DNA of 11,918 bases from contig DDWF01000311.1 in NCBI GenBank assembly GCA_002345845.1, positions 22,824 through 34,741 on the forward strand, read 5' to 3'. The DNA is from Betaproteobacteria bacterium UBA2293. Lineage in GTDB: Bacteria; Pseudomonadota; Gammaproteobacteria; Burkholderiales; Rhodocyclaceae. The first letter of the stretch is position 1. Each line of letters begins with the position of its first letter. Below are positions 1 through 7,025 of the stretch, one piece after another. Both the position numbers and the translations under genes were made by a program. Under the pieces are notes generated by a model, which did no database searches, was not told where the DNA came from, and worked only from the letters and a program-made list of their open reading frames with translations.

Positions 1-31
1 CGTGGGGGTTCGAGTCCCTTCCTGGGCACCA
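1..31 (+). tRNA. tRNA 3' end, probably tRNA-Leu (partial)
   Basis: Only the T arm, acceptor 3' strand and encoded CCA are inside the window. The T loop TTCGAGT (9-15) is flanked by GGGGG (4-8) and CCCTT (16-20), which pair with three G-C and two G-U pairs. The acceptor strand CCTGGGC (21-27), discriminator A28 and CCA (29-31) follow. The acceptor strand implies a 5' end GCCCAGG, and the bases CGTG before the T stem resemble the end of a long class II variable arm; both are typical of proteobacterial tRNA-Leu. The anticodon is outside the window, so the isoacceptor is unknown and another class II tRNA cannot be fully excluded. Confidence 0.85.
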
Positions 32-44
32 GCGATTTTGAATG

Positions 45-72
45 AAGGCCTTGTCTAGACAAGGCCTTTTTT
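45..72 (+). terminator. Rho-independent terminator after the tRNA
   Basis: A perfect 24-base palindrome spans 45-68: the arm AAGGCCTTGT pairs with ACAAGGCCTT around the loop CTAG. It runs directly into six T residues (67-72). Outer arms AATGAA (41-46) and TTCATT (71-76) are also complementary, so the hairpin could extend and work in both directions. It starts 13 bases after the tRNA CCA and is the natural end of that transcript. Confidence 0.85.
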
Positions 73-131
73 CATTTCCGGCGAGCCAAATCGAAGGGCC
101 GCATTGTCTCACAGTCAGCCTCGCCGCGGTC

Positions 132-151
132 TTAACATTTGTTAACACTTG
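132..151 (+). repeat. Tandem 10-base direct repeat, candidate regulator site
   Basis: TTAACATTTG (132-141) is followed at once by TTAACACTTG (142-151), differing at one base. The first copy and the start of the second also form an inverted repeat, TTAACA-TT-TGTTAA (132-145). The repeat lies 63-82 bases upstream of the start codon at 214, where an activator or operator site could sit. OmpR-family response regulators bind tandem half-sites with about 10-11 base spacing, some with TTAA cores (PmrA, QseB). The period here is 10, so a match to any known box is only suggestive. I see no convincing -35/-10 pair in this leader; TATTCT (179-184) is at best a weak -10. Confidence 0.4.
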
Positions 152-184
152 CTTGCAGCAGCGCCGACAGCGACTGGTTATTCT

Positions 185-209
185 GGCCTCGTACCCCAAC
201 AGCGAGGCC
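185..209 (+). promoter_or_regulatory. Hairpin covering the ribosome binding site of the secreted-protein gene
   Basis: GGCCTCG (185-191) and CGAGGCC (203-209) are perfectly complementary and separated by 11 bases, giving a 7-bp stem with six G-C pairs. The 3' arm contains GAGG (204-207), the only Shine-Dalgarno-like sequence before the ATG at 214 (6-base spacing). If the hairpin forms in the mRNA, the ribosome binding site is masked. That suggests translational control or simply low expression. The fold is seen in the sequence; the function is inferred. Confidence 0.45.
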
Positions 210-213
210 TATC

Positions 214-600
214 ATGAACAAGACCACCAGCCTTCTCGTCGCCGCCACTCTGGGCATCGCCCTGGTCGGCAATGCCCAGGCCAGAGACCGAGACGATCGG
301 CGCCATGGCTATGACCATCGTCCGCCGCATTACCAGAAATTCAACCATCATCGACATCACGCTCCGCGCGTCATCCACCGCCACCACCGTGACTGGGTCG
401 GACCGGCCGCCATGATCGCCCTGACCGGTGTCGCCATTGGCGCCGCCGTCAGCTATCTGCCACCAGCCCCGCGGGTTACCTATACCTATGCGCCCCCGCC
501 GCCCGCCTCGGGCAACTGGTATTACTGCGGCTCCTCCGGCCAGTATTACCCGTACACCAACGCCTGCCCGGAAGGCTGGCAGGCCGTCGCACCGCGCTGA
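214..600 (+). CDS. Small secreted histidine-rich protein of unknown function
   Basis: This 128-residue protein is not one I can name. Residues 1-23 look like a Sec signal peptide: K3, a hydrophobic core at 7-19, and AQA (21-23) followed by the charged RDRDD, suggesting cleavage after A23. Residues 31-58 hold ten histidines among Arg, Pro and Tyr, which could bind metal or be a basic surface-binding segment. A hydrophobic stretch follows at 62-82, then a proline-rich linker (83-97). The C-terminal part, residues 102-122, has WYYC, YYPY and CPEGW with cysteines at 105 and 118 that could form a disulfide. I recall similar WYYC...YYPY...CP.GW endings in other proteobacterial hypothetical proteins. 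The ATG at 214 is chosen because it begins the signal peptide and has GAGG 6 bases upstream. The frame stays open upstream to a TTG at 139, but that start would add 25 residues and bury the signal peptide. Likely periplasmic or envelope-associated; it stands alone between terminators. Confidence 0.8.
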   Translation: MNKTTSLLVAATLGIALVGNAQARDRDDRRHGYDHRPPHYQKFNHHRHHAPRVIHRHHRDWVGPAAMIALTGVAIGAAVSYLPPAPRVTYTYAPPPPASGNWYYCGSSGQYYPYTNACPEGWQAVAPR

Positions 601-606
601 AACGAC

Positions 607-633
607 AACGGGCCCGCAAAGGGCCCGTTTGTT
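607..633. terminator. Bidirectional hairpin terminator between convergent genes
   Basis: AACGGGCCC (607-615) pairs with GGGCCCGTT (621-629) around the loop GCAAA (616-620), giving a 9-bp stem. On the plus strand it is followed by TTTGTT, ending the secreted-protein transcript 6 bases after its stop codon. On the minus strand the hairpin lies 19 bases past the purA stop and is followed by a looser run, GTCGTTT, so it may serve as the end of the long minus-strand operon as well. Confidence 0.75.
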
Positions 634-651
634 GGCGAACTACGCTGACGC

Positions 652-1959
652 TCAGTTGAAGGGATGGTCCTTCAGGATCGTCTCGTCGCGTTCCGGCCCC
701 GTCGACACGATGGCGATCGGCACCTCGCAAAGCTCCTCGAGGCGATTCAGGTAAACCTGGGCATTGACCGGCAGGTCTTCCCAGCGCTTGACGCGGAAAG
801 TCGTTCCTTCCCAGCCCGGCATCGTTTCGTAGATCGGCTCGCAGCGGGCCACGTCATCGGCGCCAATAGGCAACAGGTCGATGACCTTATCACCCAGCCG
901 GTAGCCAGTGCAGATCTTGATTTCCTTGAGGCCATCGAGGACATCGAGCTTGGTGATGCACAACCCGGTAAGGCCGTTGATGCGTGCCGAACGACGCAGC
1001 AGGGCGGCATCGAACCAGCCGCAACGGCGCTTGCGCCCGGTTACCGTACCGAATTCCTTGCCCACCGAGAACATCTGGTGGCCCGGCGTACCTTCGGTAT
1101 CGATATCCAGTTCGCTGGGGAAGGGACCTCCGCCGACGCGCGTGCAATAGGCCTTGGTGATGCCCAGGACGTAATGCAGCATGCCCGGGCCGATACCGGC
1201 GCCCGCCGCCGCCTGGCCGGAGACGCAATTGGACGAGGTAACGAAGGGATAGGTGCCGTGGTCGATATCGAGCAGCGTGCCCTGGGCGCCTTCGAACAGC
1301 ATGTTGTGACCGGCCTTGTTGGCATCGTACAGCGCCGCCGAAACATCGACGACGAGCGGCTTGATCTGCTCGGCATCAGCCATGGCCTGGTCGTAGACCA
1401 TCTGAAAATCGACCGGGTCGGCCTTGAAGTACTGGGTCAGCACGAAGTTGTGATATTCGAGGACTTCCTTCAGCTTCTCGGCGAAGCGCTCGGGATGGAA
1501 CAGGTCGTACACGCGCAGGCCGCGCCGCGACACCTTGTCCTCGTAGGTCGGGCCGATGCCTTTGCCGGTCGTGCCGATTTTCTTGTCACCTGCCTTGGCC
1601 GCCTCGCGGGCCTGGTCGATGGCCGAGTGGTAAGGCAGGATCAGCGGACAGCCCGGGCTGATCTTGAGGCGTGAACGGACATCGATACCGCCCTTTTCCA
1701 GTTCAGCGATTTCCGAGATCAGATGATGGATGTCGAGGACGACACCATTGCCGATGTAGCAGTCGACGCCGTCACGGACGATGCCCGAAGGCACCAGGTT
1801 GAGCTTGTAGACGTTCTCGCCGACGACCAGCGTGTGGCCGGCGTTATGCCCGCCCTGAAAACGGACGACCCCCTTGGCGTGATCGGTCAGCCAGTCGACG
1901 ATCTTGCCTTTTCCTTCGTCGCCCCACTGGGTGCCGACGACGATGACATTCTTGGCCAT
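652..1959 (-). CDS. purA: Adenylosuccinate synthetase
   Basis: PurA joins IMP and aspartate using GTP to make adenylosuccinate, the first committed step from IMP to AMP in the cytoplasm. The 435-residue protein is full length (E. coli has 432). The N-terminal loop [11 protein letters not shown] (9-19) carries the catalytic Asp14, and GGHNAGHT (36-43) carries His42, matching Asp13 and His41 of E. coli. Other family blocks are GTTGKGIGP (129-137), [20 protein letters not shown] (223-242), [11 protein letters not shown] (308-318) and TKLDVLDG (336-343). The start is well supported: AAGAGGA (1967-1973) lies 7 bases upstream. That site lies inside the last codons of hisZ, which stops 3 bases before purA, so the two genes are probably translationally coupled. 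It is the last gene of the minus-strand array. Confidence 0.98.
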   Translation of the reverse strand: MAKNVIVVGTQWGDEGKGKIVDWLTDHAKGVVRFQGGHNAGHTLVVGENVYKLNLVPSGIVRDGVDCYIGNGVVLDIHHLISEIAELEKGGIDVRSRLKISPGCPLILPYHSAIDQAREAAKAGDKKIGTTGKGIGPTYEDKVSRRGLRVYDLFHPERFAEKLKEVLEYHNFVLTQYFKADPVDFQMVYDQAMADAEQIKPLVVDVSAALYDANKAGHNMLFEGAQGTLLDIDHGTYPFVTSSNCVSGQAAAGAGIGPGMLHYVLGITKAYCTRVGGGPFPSELDIDTEGTPGHQMFSVGKEFGTVTGRKRRCGWFDAALLRRSARINGLTGLCITKLDVLDGLKEIKICTGYRLGDKVIDLLPIGADDVARCEPIYETMPGWEGTTFRVKRWEDLPVNAQVYLNRLEELCEVPIAIVSTGPERDETILKDHPFN

Positions 1960-1962
1960 TTG

Positions 1963-3117
1963 TTAATCCTCTTGTATTGCTTCAATAATCCAGTGTTCGC
2001 CGACCCGTGCCAGCTTGCGGTCGCAGAACGGCCCTTCGCAGGCAGCTTCGCCCGGCAGCAGTTCGACGACAACTTCACCCTGTGCGCGCAGCGCAGCGAT
2101 ATGCGCCGCCAGTTCCCGATCGGCCCCGGCATGTGGCGCCAAGACCGCAGCAGCCACACGCGCCGGCGGCAGCAGGCGGGCGATTTCACGCAGATCCATC
2201 GAGAAGCCAGTGGCCGGGCGCGCCCGGCCGAAGGTCCGGCCAGCGCCGTCATAGCGCCCGCCAAGAGCGATTGCCGCGGGATAGCCCGGGCAGTAGGCGG
2301 CGAAAACGACTCCGTTGTGATAGTGGTAGCCGCGCAGATCGGAAAGATCAACTGACAGCGGCAAATCGGACGCTTCGGCAAAAATGTGCCGCAGGCTGTC
2401 GAGGGCGGCAACCACGGCCGGCAGATCGGGCAGCAGACGGCTGGCCTGGTCGACAATCTCCGGGCCACCGTATAGTTGCGGCAGGGCAAGCAAGGCCTCG
2501 CGCCACGGCGTGGCGACAGCGGCGCAGGCCTCTTCCAGTCCCGGCACGTCCTTGGCCTGCAGCAGGCTGAGCAGGTTGTCCTCAGCCTCCTTCGGCAAAC
2601 CAGCCGCCTCGGCCAAAGCCCGGAAAATGCCGACATGGCCAAGATCGATACGGGCCAGCGGCACCTTGATCGCGGTGAAAGCACCGGCGAGCAGGCGAAT
2701 GATGTCGAGATCGGCCTCGATGCCGGCATAACCGTACAGTTCAGCGCCGATCTGCACCGGCTCGCGGCCAGCGGAAACGGTTGCCGGCAGCGTATGCAGC
2801 ACACTGCCGCAATAGCACAACCGGGTCACCCCCTGATGGTTGAGCAGGTGGGCGTCGATGCGCGCCGCCTGCGGCGTGATGTCGGCGCGCACACCCATGG
2901 TCCGCCCGGAAAGCTGGTCGACCAGTTTGAAGGTGCGCAGGTTGAGATCCTGGCCAGCGCCGGTCAGCAGCGACTCGAGATACTCGAGCATCGGCGGCAT
3001 GACGTATTCGTAGCCGCGCAAGCGGAAATGGTCGAGAAAGTCTCGACGCAGTTTCTCGATGCGCGCAGCCTCGGCCGGTAGCGCATCGGCAATGTGTTCG
3101 GGTAACAGCCAGTTCAT
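1963..3117 (-). CDS. hisZ: ATP phosphoribosyltransferase regulatory subunit HisZ
   Basis: HisZ is the HisRS-like partner of the short form of HisG; together they catalyse and feedback-regulate the first step of histidine biosynthesis. The 384-residue protein has the class II synthetase-like fold without the C-terminal anticodon-binding domain of HisRS. Recognisable blocks are [17 protein letters not shown] (76-92), [17 protein letters not shown] (124-140), LRGYHYHNG (261-269) and [20 protein letters not shown] (286-305). Compared with HisS in this window, the motif 2 arginine position is histidine (H108), and the motif 3 Glu-Arg of GIERL is reversed to Arg-Glu (310-311). This fits a non-synthetase paralogue. 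The start at 3117 is chosen because it gives the family N-terminus [14 protein letters not shown] and an ATGA overlap with the upstream DUF2065 stop; the frame is open 35 codons further upstream, but that stretch lies over the DUF2065 gene. No clear Shine-Dalgarno precedes it, which suggests translational reinitiation. HisG itself is not in the window. Confidence 0.95.
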   Translation of the reverse strand: MNWLLPEHIADALPAEAARIEKLRRDFLDHFRLRGYEYVMPPMLEYLESLLTGAGQDLNLRTFKLVDQLSGRTMGVRADITPQAARIDAHLLNHQGVTRLCYCGSVLHTLPATVSAGREPVQIGAELYGYAGIEADLDIIRLLAGAFTAIKVPLARIDLGHVGIFRALAEAAGLPKEAEDNLLSLLQAKDVPGLEEACAAVATPWREALLALPQLYGGPEIVDQASRLLPDLPAVVAALDSLRHIFAEASDLPLSVDLSDLRGYHYHNGVVFAAYCPGYPAAIALGGRYDGAGRTFGRARPATGFSMDLREIARLLPPARVAAAVLAPHAGADRELAAHIAALRAQGEVVVELLPGEAACEGPFCDRKLARVGEHWIIEAIQED

Positions 3118-3299
3118 GAAAAGATCAGGATGAGGACGAGGCCGATCAGCATTGAGGTCAGCCCGACAAAGCGGATCTGCCCGTCCGAAAATTGAATGAG
3201 GCGGCGAAAGGTCTCGCGCCATGCTGCCGGTGCGATGAAGGGCATAGCCCCTTCAAGCACCAGCATCAGGGCAAAGGCCAGCAGCAGCGTGGTGGTCAT
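3114..3299 (-). CDS. DUF2065 (YjeT-like) small membrane protein
   Basis: This 61-residue protein is of unknown function. It has two predicted membrane helices, about residues 4-25 and 42-60, joined by a short basic linker containing AWRETFRRL (26-34). Length, hydrophobic pattern and position between hflC and purA match the DUF2065 family, whose E. coli member YjeT sits in the same place. Its ATG overlaps the hflC stop as ATGA, and its own stop overlaps the hisZ start as ATGA, so it is locked into the translation of both neighbours. An accessory role with HflK/HflC or FtsH is possible from position only. Confidence 0.88.
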   Translation of the reverse strand: MTTTLLLAFALMLVLEGAMPFIAPAAWRETFRRLIQFSDGQIRFVGLTSMLIGLVLILIFS

Positions 3300-4183
3300 T
3301 TAGCCTTGTCGCCACCCCGCCCGGTGCTCTTCATGTACTTGAAGAAATCGGAACTGGGGTCGACGACCAGCATATCGCTCTTATTGGTAAAGCTGCCACG
3401 ATAAGCTTCGAGGCTGCGATAGAAGGCATAGAACTCCGGGCTCTGGTTGAAAGCGCCGGCATAAATCGCCGAAGCTTTGCCGTCGCCCTCGCCCTTGATC
3501 TTCTGGGCATCGCGATAGGCGTCGGCAACGATCACCTCACGCTGGCGATCGGCGTCGGCACGAATCTTTTCCGCCTCAGCCGCACCTTCCGAACGTAGCT
3601 CGTTGGCCACGCGCTTGCGCTCGGCCTCCATGCGGCGATAGACGGCATCGCTGACCTCGGTCGGCAATTCGACCCGCTTCAGGCGCACGTCAACAATCTC
3701 GACGCCAATGCGGCGGGCATCGATATCGGCCTTGGCGCGCATCTGCTCCATGATCTTGTCGCGTTCGCCGGAAATCACATCATGCACCGTGCGCTTGCCG
3801 AACTCCTCGCGCAGGCCGGCATTGACCGTCTGGTTCAAACGGGTGCGGGCACGCGTCTCATCGCCACCGACCGAGATGTAGTAAAGGCTGGGATCGACAA
3901 TGCGCCACTTGATGTAAGAGTCAACGAGCACATTCTTCTTCTCGGAAGTGATGAAGCGTTCCGGCTCGTTGTTGTCCAGCGTAATGATGCGCTTCTCGAA
4001 ATAGCGCACGTTCTGGATCATCGGCACCTTGAAATTGAGGCCGGGTTCATTGAGCACCCGCTTGACCTCACCCAGCTGGAAGACCAGGGCGTACTGTCGC
4101 TGATCAACCGTAAACATGGACATCGCCAGCACCACCAGCACGGTGGCAACGACAAAGCCGAGCACATTCAGACGCGAACTCAT
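3296..4183 (-). CDS. hflC: HflC, FtsH-associated SPFH protein
   Basis: HflC assembles with HflK into a large inner-membrane cage around the AAA protease FtsH and modulates its access to membrane substrates. The 295-residue protein has one N-terminal signal-anchor helix (about 5-25), then the SPFH/band 7 domain beginning near VDQRQYALVFQLGEV (26-40). A charged, Ala/Arg/Glu-rich helical stretch follows, including RMEAERKRVANELRSEGAAE, then a C-terminal segment ending GRGGDKAK. The chosen start is the ATG at 4183: GGGAGA lies about 7-8 bases upstream, and it overlaps the hflK stop as TGATG. A TTG one codon upstream is possible but less likely. The stop overlaps the DUF2065 start (ATGA). Confidence 0.97.
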   Translation of the reverse strand: MSSRLNVLGFVVATVLVVLAMSMFTVDQRQYALVFQLGEVKRVLNEPGLNFKVPMIQNVRYFEKRIITLDNNEPERFITSEKKNVLVDSYIKWRIVDPSLYYISVGGDETRARTRLNQTVNAGLREEFGKRTVHDVISGERDKIMEQMRAKADIDARRIGVEIVDVRLKRVELPTEVSDAVYRRMEAERKRVANELRSEGAAEAEKIRADADRQREVIVADAYRDAQKIKGEGDGKASAIYAGAFNQSPEFYAFYRSLEAYRGSFTNKSDMLVVDPSSDFFKYMKSTGRGGDKAK

Positions 4184-5466
4184 CAACGACTCTCCCGATC
4201 ACGCGAGCGTAGCGAGCCCGACGACGTGTTGTTTACCAGCGGCCGCTCCACCTGCGGCGGCGCCTCTGATGACAAGGGGGCTGTCCGGCCGCCACTCGGC
4301 ATCAGCGCCGCCTCGCCGGCCGCCTGCATGGCCGGGACCCCGGCCGCAGTCTGCATCAACTTATCGAGGGGCAGATAGAGCAGATTGCCCTGGCCCTTCG
4401 AATCGATCAGCACCTTTGTGGTGTTGGCGTAAATCTGCTGCATGGTTTCCAGATAGAGACGCTGACGCGTAACTTCCGGCGCCTTCGCATACTCGGTCTG
4501 GATCTGGCGGAAGCGCGAGGAATCACCCTCGGCCGTAGCGATCACCCGTTGCCGGTAACCGTTGGCCTCTTCCAGCAGGCGGGCCGCCGTACCCTTGGCG
4601 CGCGGAATGACGTCGTTGGCATAGGCCTGACCTTCGTTCTTCTGGCGCTCGCGGTCCTGACCGGCCTTGACGGCGTCGTCGAAGGCTGCCTGCACCTGCT
4701 CCGGTGGCTGGGCATTCTGCATGGTGACCTTGGAAATCAGGATGCCACTCTTGTAGCGATCAAGAATGTCCTGCATCAACTGGGCAGCGTTGGTGGCGAT
4801 CTGCTCGCGTCCCTCGTAGAGTACGAAATTCATCTGGCTCTTGCCGACGATTTCGCGCACCGCCGACTCGGCAGCCCCCATGACAGCCTCATCGGGATGA
4901 CGGTTATTGAATGAGTACTCAACCGGATCCTTAAGGATGTACTGGACAGCAAACTGGATGTTCACGATGTTTTCGTCATCGGTCAGCATCAGTGCTTCCT
5001 TGAGCACCTTGTTGCGTTCGCTGCCGCGGTAACCGATTTCCAGAGTGCGCACACCCGACAAATTGACCAGTTCATGCGTCTGGAAGGGGAACGGGAAGCG
5101 CCAGCGCAGGCCAGGCTCCGTCGATTCCTTGTAACTGCCGAACTGCAGCACGATACCCCGCTGGGAAGCATCAACAATATAGAAACCGGAGGCCAGCCAG
5201 ATGACGACGACCAGGCCAGCCAGCAAGCCGAGGCCGCCACCGAGGAATTTCGGGTTGAATTCGATATTTGGCATGCGTGGTCCGTCACCGCCACCATTGC
5301 CACCACCGCCGCCCTTCTTGCCGAGCATGCCGGAGAGCTTGCGGTTGAAATCGCGCCACAACTCCTCCAGATCGGGAGGACCGTCATTGGGCCGACGCGG
5401 GCCGCCACCGGGCTTGTCGCCGTCGTCGCCACCACGATTACCCCATTGGTTATCGTTAAGCGACAT
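4183..5466 (-). CDS. hflK: HflK, FtsH-associated SPFH protein
   Basis: HflK is the partner of HflC in the FtsH-HflKC membrane complex. The 427-residue protein starts with a cytoplasmic Gly/Pro-rich tail. That tail contains the HflK-typical segment GPPDLEELWRDFNRKL (29-44) and a glycine run at 52-60. One membrane helix follows (about 74-97), then the SPFH/band 7 domain from about 98 (VDASQRGIVLQFGSY), a helical region rich in Ala, Arg and Glu, and a variable tail. The start at 5466 gives MSLNDNQWG, the usual beginning in Betaproteobacteria; an in-frame ATG at 5490 would add eight residues, and neither start has a strong ribosome binding site. It follows hflX after 39 bases. Confidence 0.95.
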   Translation of the reverse strand: MSLNDNQWGNRGGDDGDKPGGGPRRPNDGPPDLEELWRDFNRKLSGMLGKKGGGGGNGGGDGPRMPNIEFNPKFLGGGLGLLAGLVVVIWLASGFYIVDASQRGIVLQFGSYKESTEPGLRWRFPFPFQTHELVNLSGVRTLEIGYRGSERNKVLKEALMLTDDENIVNIQFAVQYILKDPVEYSFNNRHPDEAVMGAAESAVREIVGKSQMNFVLYEGREQIATNAAQLMQDILDRYKSGILISKVTMQNAQPPEQVQAAFDDAVKAGQDRERQKNEGQAYANDVIPRAKGTAARLLEEANGYRQRVIATAEGDSSRFRQIQTEYAKAPEVTRQRLYLETMQQIYANTTKVLIDSKGQGNLLYLPLDKLMQTAAGVPAMQAAGEAALMPSGGRTAPLSSEAPPQVERPLVNNTSSGSLRSRDRESR

Positions 5467-5505
5467 GAAAATACCGAGCGTAGGAATCATGGTTTCGGAA
5501 TTCTT

Positions 5506-6660
5506 CTATTGGATGAAATCGTGTTGTGCTTCGCGCGCCGCCTCGGCCCTTGCCTTGCGGCGTGCCTCGGACTTGACCAGAGCATACTCGGCCAGCGACT
5601 CGCGCAGCAAATCGAGGCCTTCTCCCGAGCGCGCACTGAGGCGAACGCGCGCGATATTACCATACTCGTCACGCTCGACTCCCGGCGCCGCCTCGGTGAG
5701 GTCGATCTTGTTCCAGACAATCAACTGCCTGAGGTGATCCGCACCGATCTCGGCGAGCACTTTGTTAACCTCGAACAACTGCTCTTCGCGGGCATGGTTG
5801 GCGCTATCGACCACGTGCAGCAGGATGTCGGCATCAATCGCCGCCTCCAGGGTGGCGTGAAAGGCGTCCACCAGCGAGTGCGGCAGCTCACGGATAAAAC
5901 CGACGGTATCGGAAATGACGATATTGCCGCCGCCACCGACCCACAGCTTGCGCGAAGTCGTGTCCAGCGTCGCAAACAACTGATCAGCCGCATAGACACC
6001 GGCGTGAGTCAGCGCATTGAACAGGGTGGATTTGCCGGCGTTGGTATAACCGACAATGGAGACATTGAGCACATCGCCGCGCATGCGCGACCGGCGCTGC
6101 ACGCTGCGCTGACGGGAAAGCCTGGTCAGCCGTTCCTTGAGCAGCTTGACGCGCTTGCCGAGTAGACGGCGGTCGGTTTCCAACTGGGTTTCGCCCGGGC
6201 CGCGCAGGCCAATGCCGCCGCGCTGCCGCTCGAGGTGAGTCCAGCCACGCACCAGGCGGGTGGACAGATGTTCGAGCTGCGCCAGTTCAACCTGCAGCTT
6301 GCCCTCGGCGCTTGCCGCCCGCAGGGCGAAGATATCGAGAATCAGGCTGGTTCGATCAATCACGCGACATTTGAGTTCGCGTTCCAGATTGCGTTCCTGG
6401 GCAGGCGACAATTCGTGGTTGAAAATCACCAGATCAGCTTCACCAGCCGCCAGCATGGCGGCAATTTCCTGCACCTTGCCCTTGCCGGCAAAGGTTTTCG
6501 GATCCGGGCTGGCGCGAGCGCCAAAAACCTCGGCGACGACCAGACCGCCGGCTGATTCGGTCAGCAGGCGAAGTTCTTCCAGTTGATCGGCCAGATCCGG
6601 CTGGCCAAAATCGAGCTGAACGATCACCGCTCGCTCGCCGGCGGCAGGCCGTTCAATCAT
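5506..6660 (-). CDS. hflX: Ribosome-associated GTPase HflX
   Basis: HflX binds the 50S subunit and splits stalled or hibernating ribosomes, notably after heat stress. The 384-residue protein has an N-terminal HflX domain, then a helical linker with the family signature GPGETQLETDRR (154-165). The G domain follows: G1 GYTNAGKS (204-211), G3 DTVG (251-254), G4 NKID (317-320) and G5 SARSG (342-346). It is shorter than the E. coli protein (426), mainly because the C-terminal tail is brief and basic/Ala-rich. The ATG at 6660 is preferred because AGGA lies 7 bases upstream; a TTG two codons earlier would sit almost on that site. It lies downstream of hfq, separated by 60 bases with a strong hairpin. 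Despite its name, a direct role in FtsH control is not supported by current knowledge of the family. Confidence 0.97.
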   Translation of the reverse strand: MIERPAAGERAVIVQLDFGQPDLADQLEELRLLTESAGGLVVAEVFGARASPDPKTFAGKGKVQEIAAMLAAGEADLVIFNHELSPAQERNLERELKCRVIDRTSLILDIFALRAASAEGKLQVELAQLEHLSTRLVRGWTHLERQRGGIGLRGPGETQLETDRRLLGKRVKLLKERLTRLSRQRSVQRRSRMRGDVLNVSIVGYTNAGKSTLFNALTHAGVYAADQLFATLDTTSRKLWVGGGGNIVISDTVGFIRELPHSLVDAFHATLEAAIDADILLHVVDSANHAREEQLFEVNKVLAEIGADHLRQLIVWNKIDLTEAAPGVERDEYGNIARVRLSARSGEGLDLLRESLAEYALVKSEARRKARAEAAREAQHDFIQ

Positions 6661-6686
6661 CGGCAAATCCTGAGGGGAGAAGCAAC

Positions 6687-6707
6687 GGCCCGCCGCTTCG
6701 GCGGGCC
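6687..6707 (-). terminator. GC-rich hairpin between hfq and hflX, possible partial terminator
   Basis: GGCCCGCCG (6687-6695) pairs perfectly with CGGCGGGCC (6699-6707), leaving a 3-base loop. Read on the minus strand, the hairpin begins 14 bases past the hfq stop and is followed by GTTGCTTCT, a poor U-tract. It is therefore more likely to attenuate read-through, stabilise the hfq 3' end or mark a processing point than to stop transcription fully. A partial stop would let hfq be made in excess over hflX-hflK-hflC. Confidence 0.45.
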
Positions 6708-6720
6708 TTCGGGCCGGGGA

Positions 6721-6960
6721 TTATTGTTCCGCCGCCTGATCTTGCTGCAGGTTGACCGGACGAGCTGGCACAACCGTCGAGATGGCATGCTTGTAGACCA
6801 TCTGCGTTACCGTGTTCTTCAGCAGTACGACGTACTGATCGAAGGATTCAACCTGGCCCTGCAGTTTGATCCCGTTCACCAGGTAAATTGAAACGGGAAC
6901 ATGCTCGCGGCGGAGAGCGTTGAGAAAGGGGTCTTGTAAGAGTTGCCCTTTATTGCTCAT
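6721..6960 (-). CDS. hfq: RNA chaperone Hfq
   Basis: Hfq forms a hexameric Sm-like ring that pairs small RNAs with mRNAs and affects mRNA stability. The 79-residue protein contains the complete core: [20 protein letters not shown] (7-26), [20 protein letters not shown] (29-48) and the Sm2 motif YKHAIS (56-61). The proximal-face residues Q9, K57 and H58 and the distal-face Y26 are present. The rim patch reads RREH (17-20), where E. coli has RRER; a histidine there is, as I recall, usual in Betaproteobacteria such as Neisseria. The C-terminal tail is short (about 12 residues past the core, against roughly 30 in E. coli). GGAG lies 8 bases before the ATG. The 80-base gap upstream carries a candidate promoter, so hfq may be expressed independently of der. 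Confidence 0.99.
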   Translation of the reverse strand: MSNKGQLLQDPFLNALRREHVPVSIYLVNGIKLQGQVESFDQYVVLLKNTVTQMVYKHAISTVVPARPVNLQQDQAAEQ

Positions 6961-6995
6961 GGTGTGGACTCCATGTGTGTTGTTATGAGTTGGCT

Positions 6996-7025
6996 AATGT
7001 ACAGAAAATTAACCGGGGGTGCCAA
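6996..7025 (-). promoter_or_regulatory. Candidate sigma70 promoter for hfq
   Basis: On the minus strand, TTGGCA (7020-7025) matches five of six -35 consensus bases. An 18-base spacer leads to TACATT (6996-7001), matching four of six -10 bases. Transcription would start near 6988-6990, leaving a leader of about 28 bases that contains the GGAG ribosome binding site. This is the only sizeable AT-containing gap in the array upstream of hfq. The match is moderate and unproven. Confidence 0.4.

Noticed and set aside
1..80. tRNA 3' end as an integration site of a mobile element
   Set aside because: No integrase and no second copy of the tRNA end was seen in the window; the adjacent palindrome is better explained as a terminator.
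139..213. Upstream TTG start extending the secreted protein by 25 residues
   Set aside because: It would bury a clear signal peptide, it lies within the tandem repeat, and it has no ribosome binding site.
664..1674. 336-codon plus-strand open frame opposite purA
   Set aside because: It is an antisense shadow of purA in GC-rich DNA. The protein has no recognisable motif, and purA is unmistakable.
1887..2804. 305-codon minus-strand open frame overlapping hisZ and purA in another frame
   Set aside because: Rich in Arg, Pro, Ser and Cys, as expected of an out-of-frame reading of GC-rich genes, and it overlaps two certain genes.
5467..5490. Alternative HflK start at 5490
   Set aside because: It adds eight residues not typical of the family; MSLNDNQWG at 5466 is the usual beginning. 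The upstream start is not fully excluded.
5074..6165. 363-codon plus-strand open frame opposite hflK and hflX
   Set aside because: It spans two well-identified genes antisense, with low-complexity composition that follows from their codons and no family resemblance.
7008..7025. Sigma54-like TTGGCAC upstream of hfq
   Set aside because: The -24 half fits, but the required GC-containing -12 element is missing at the right spacing.
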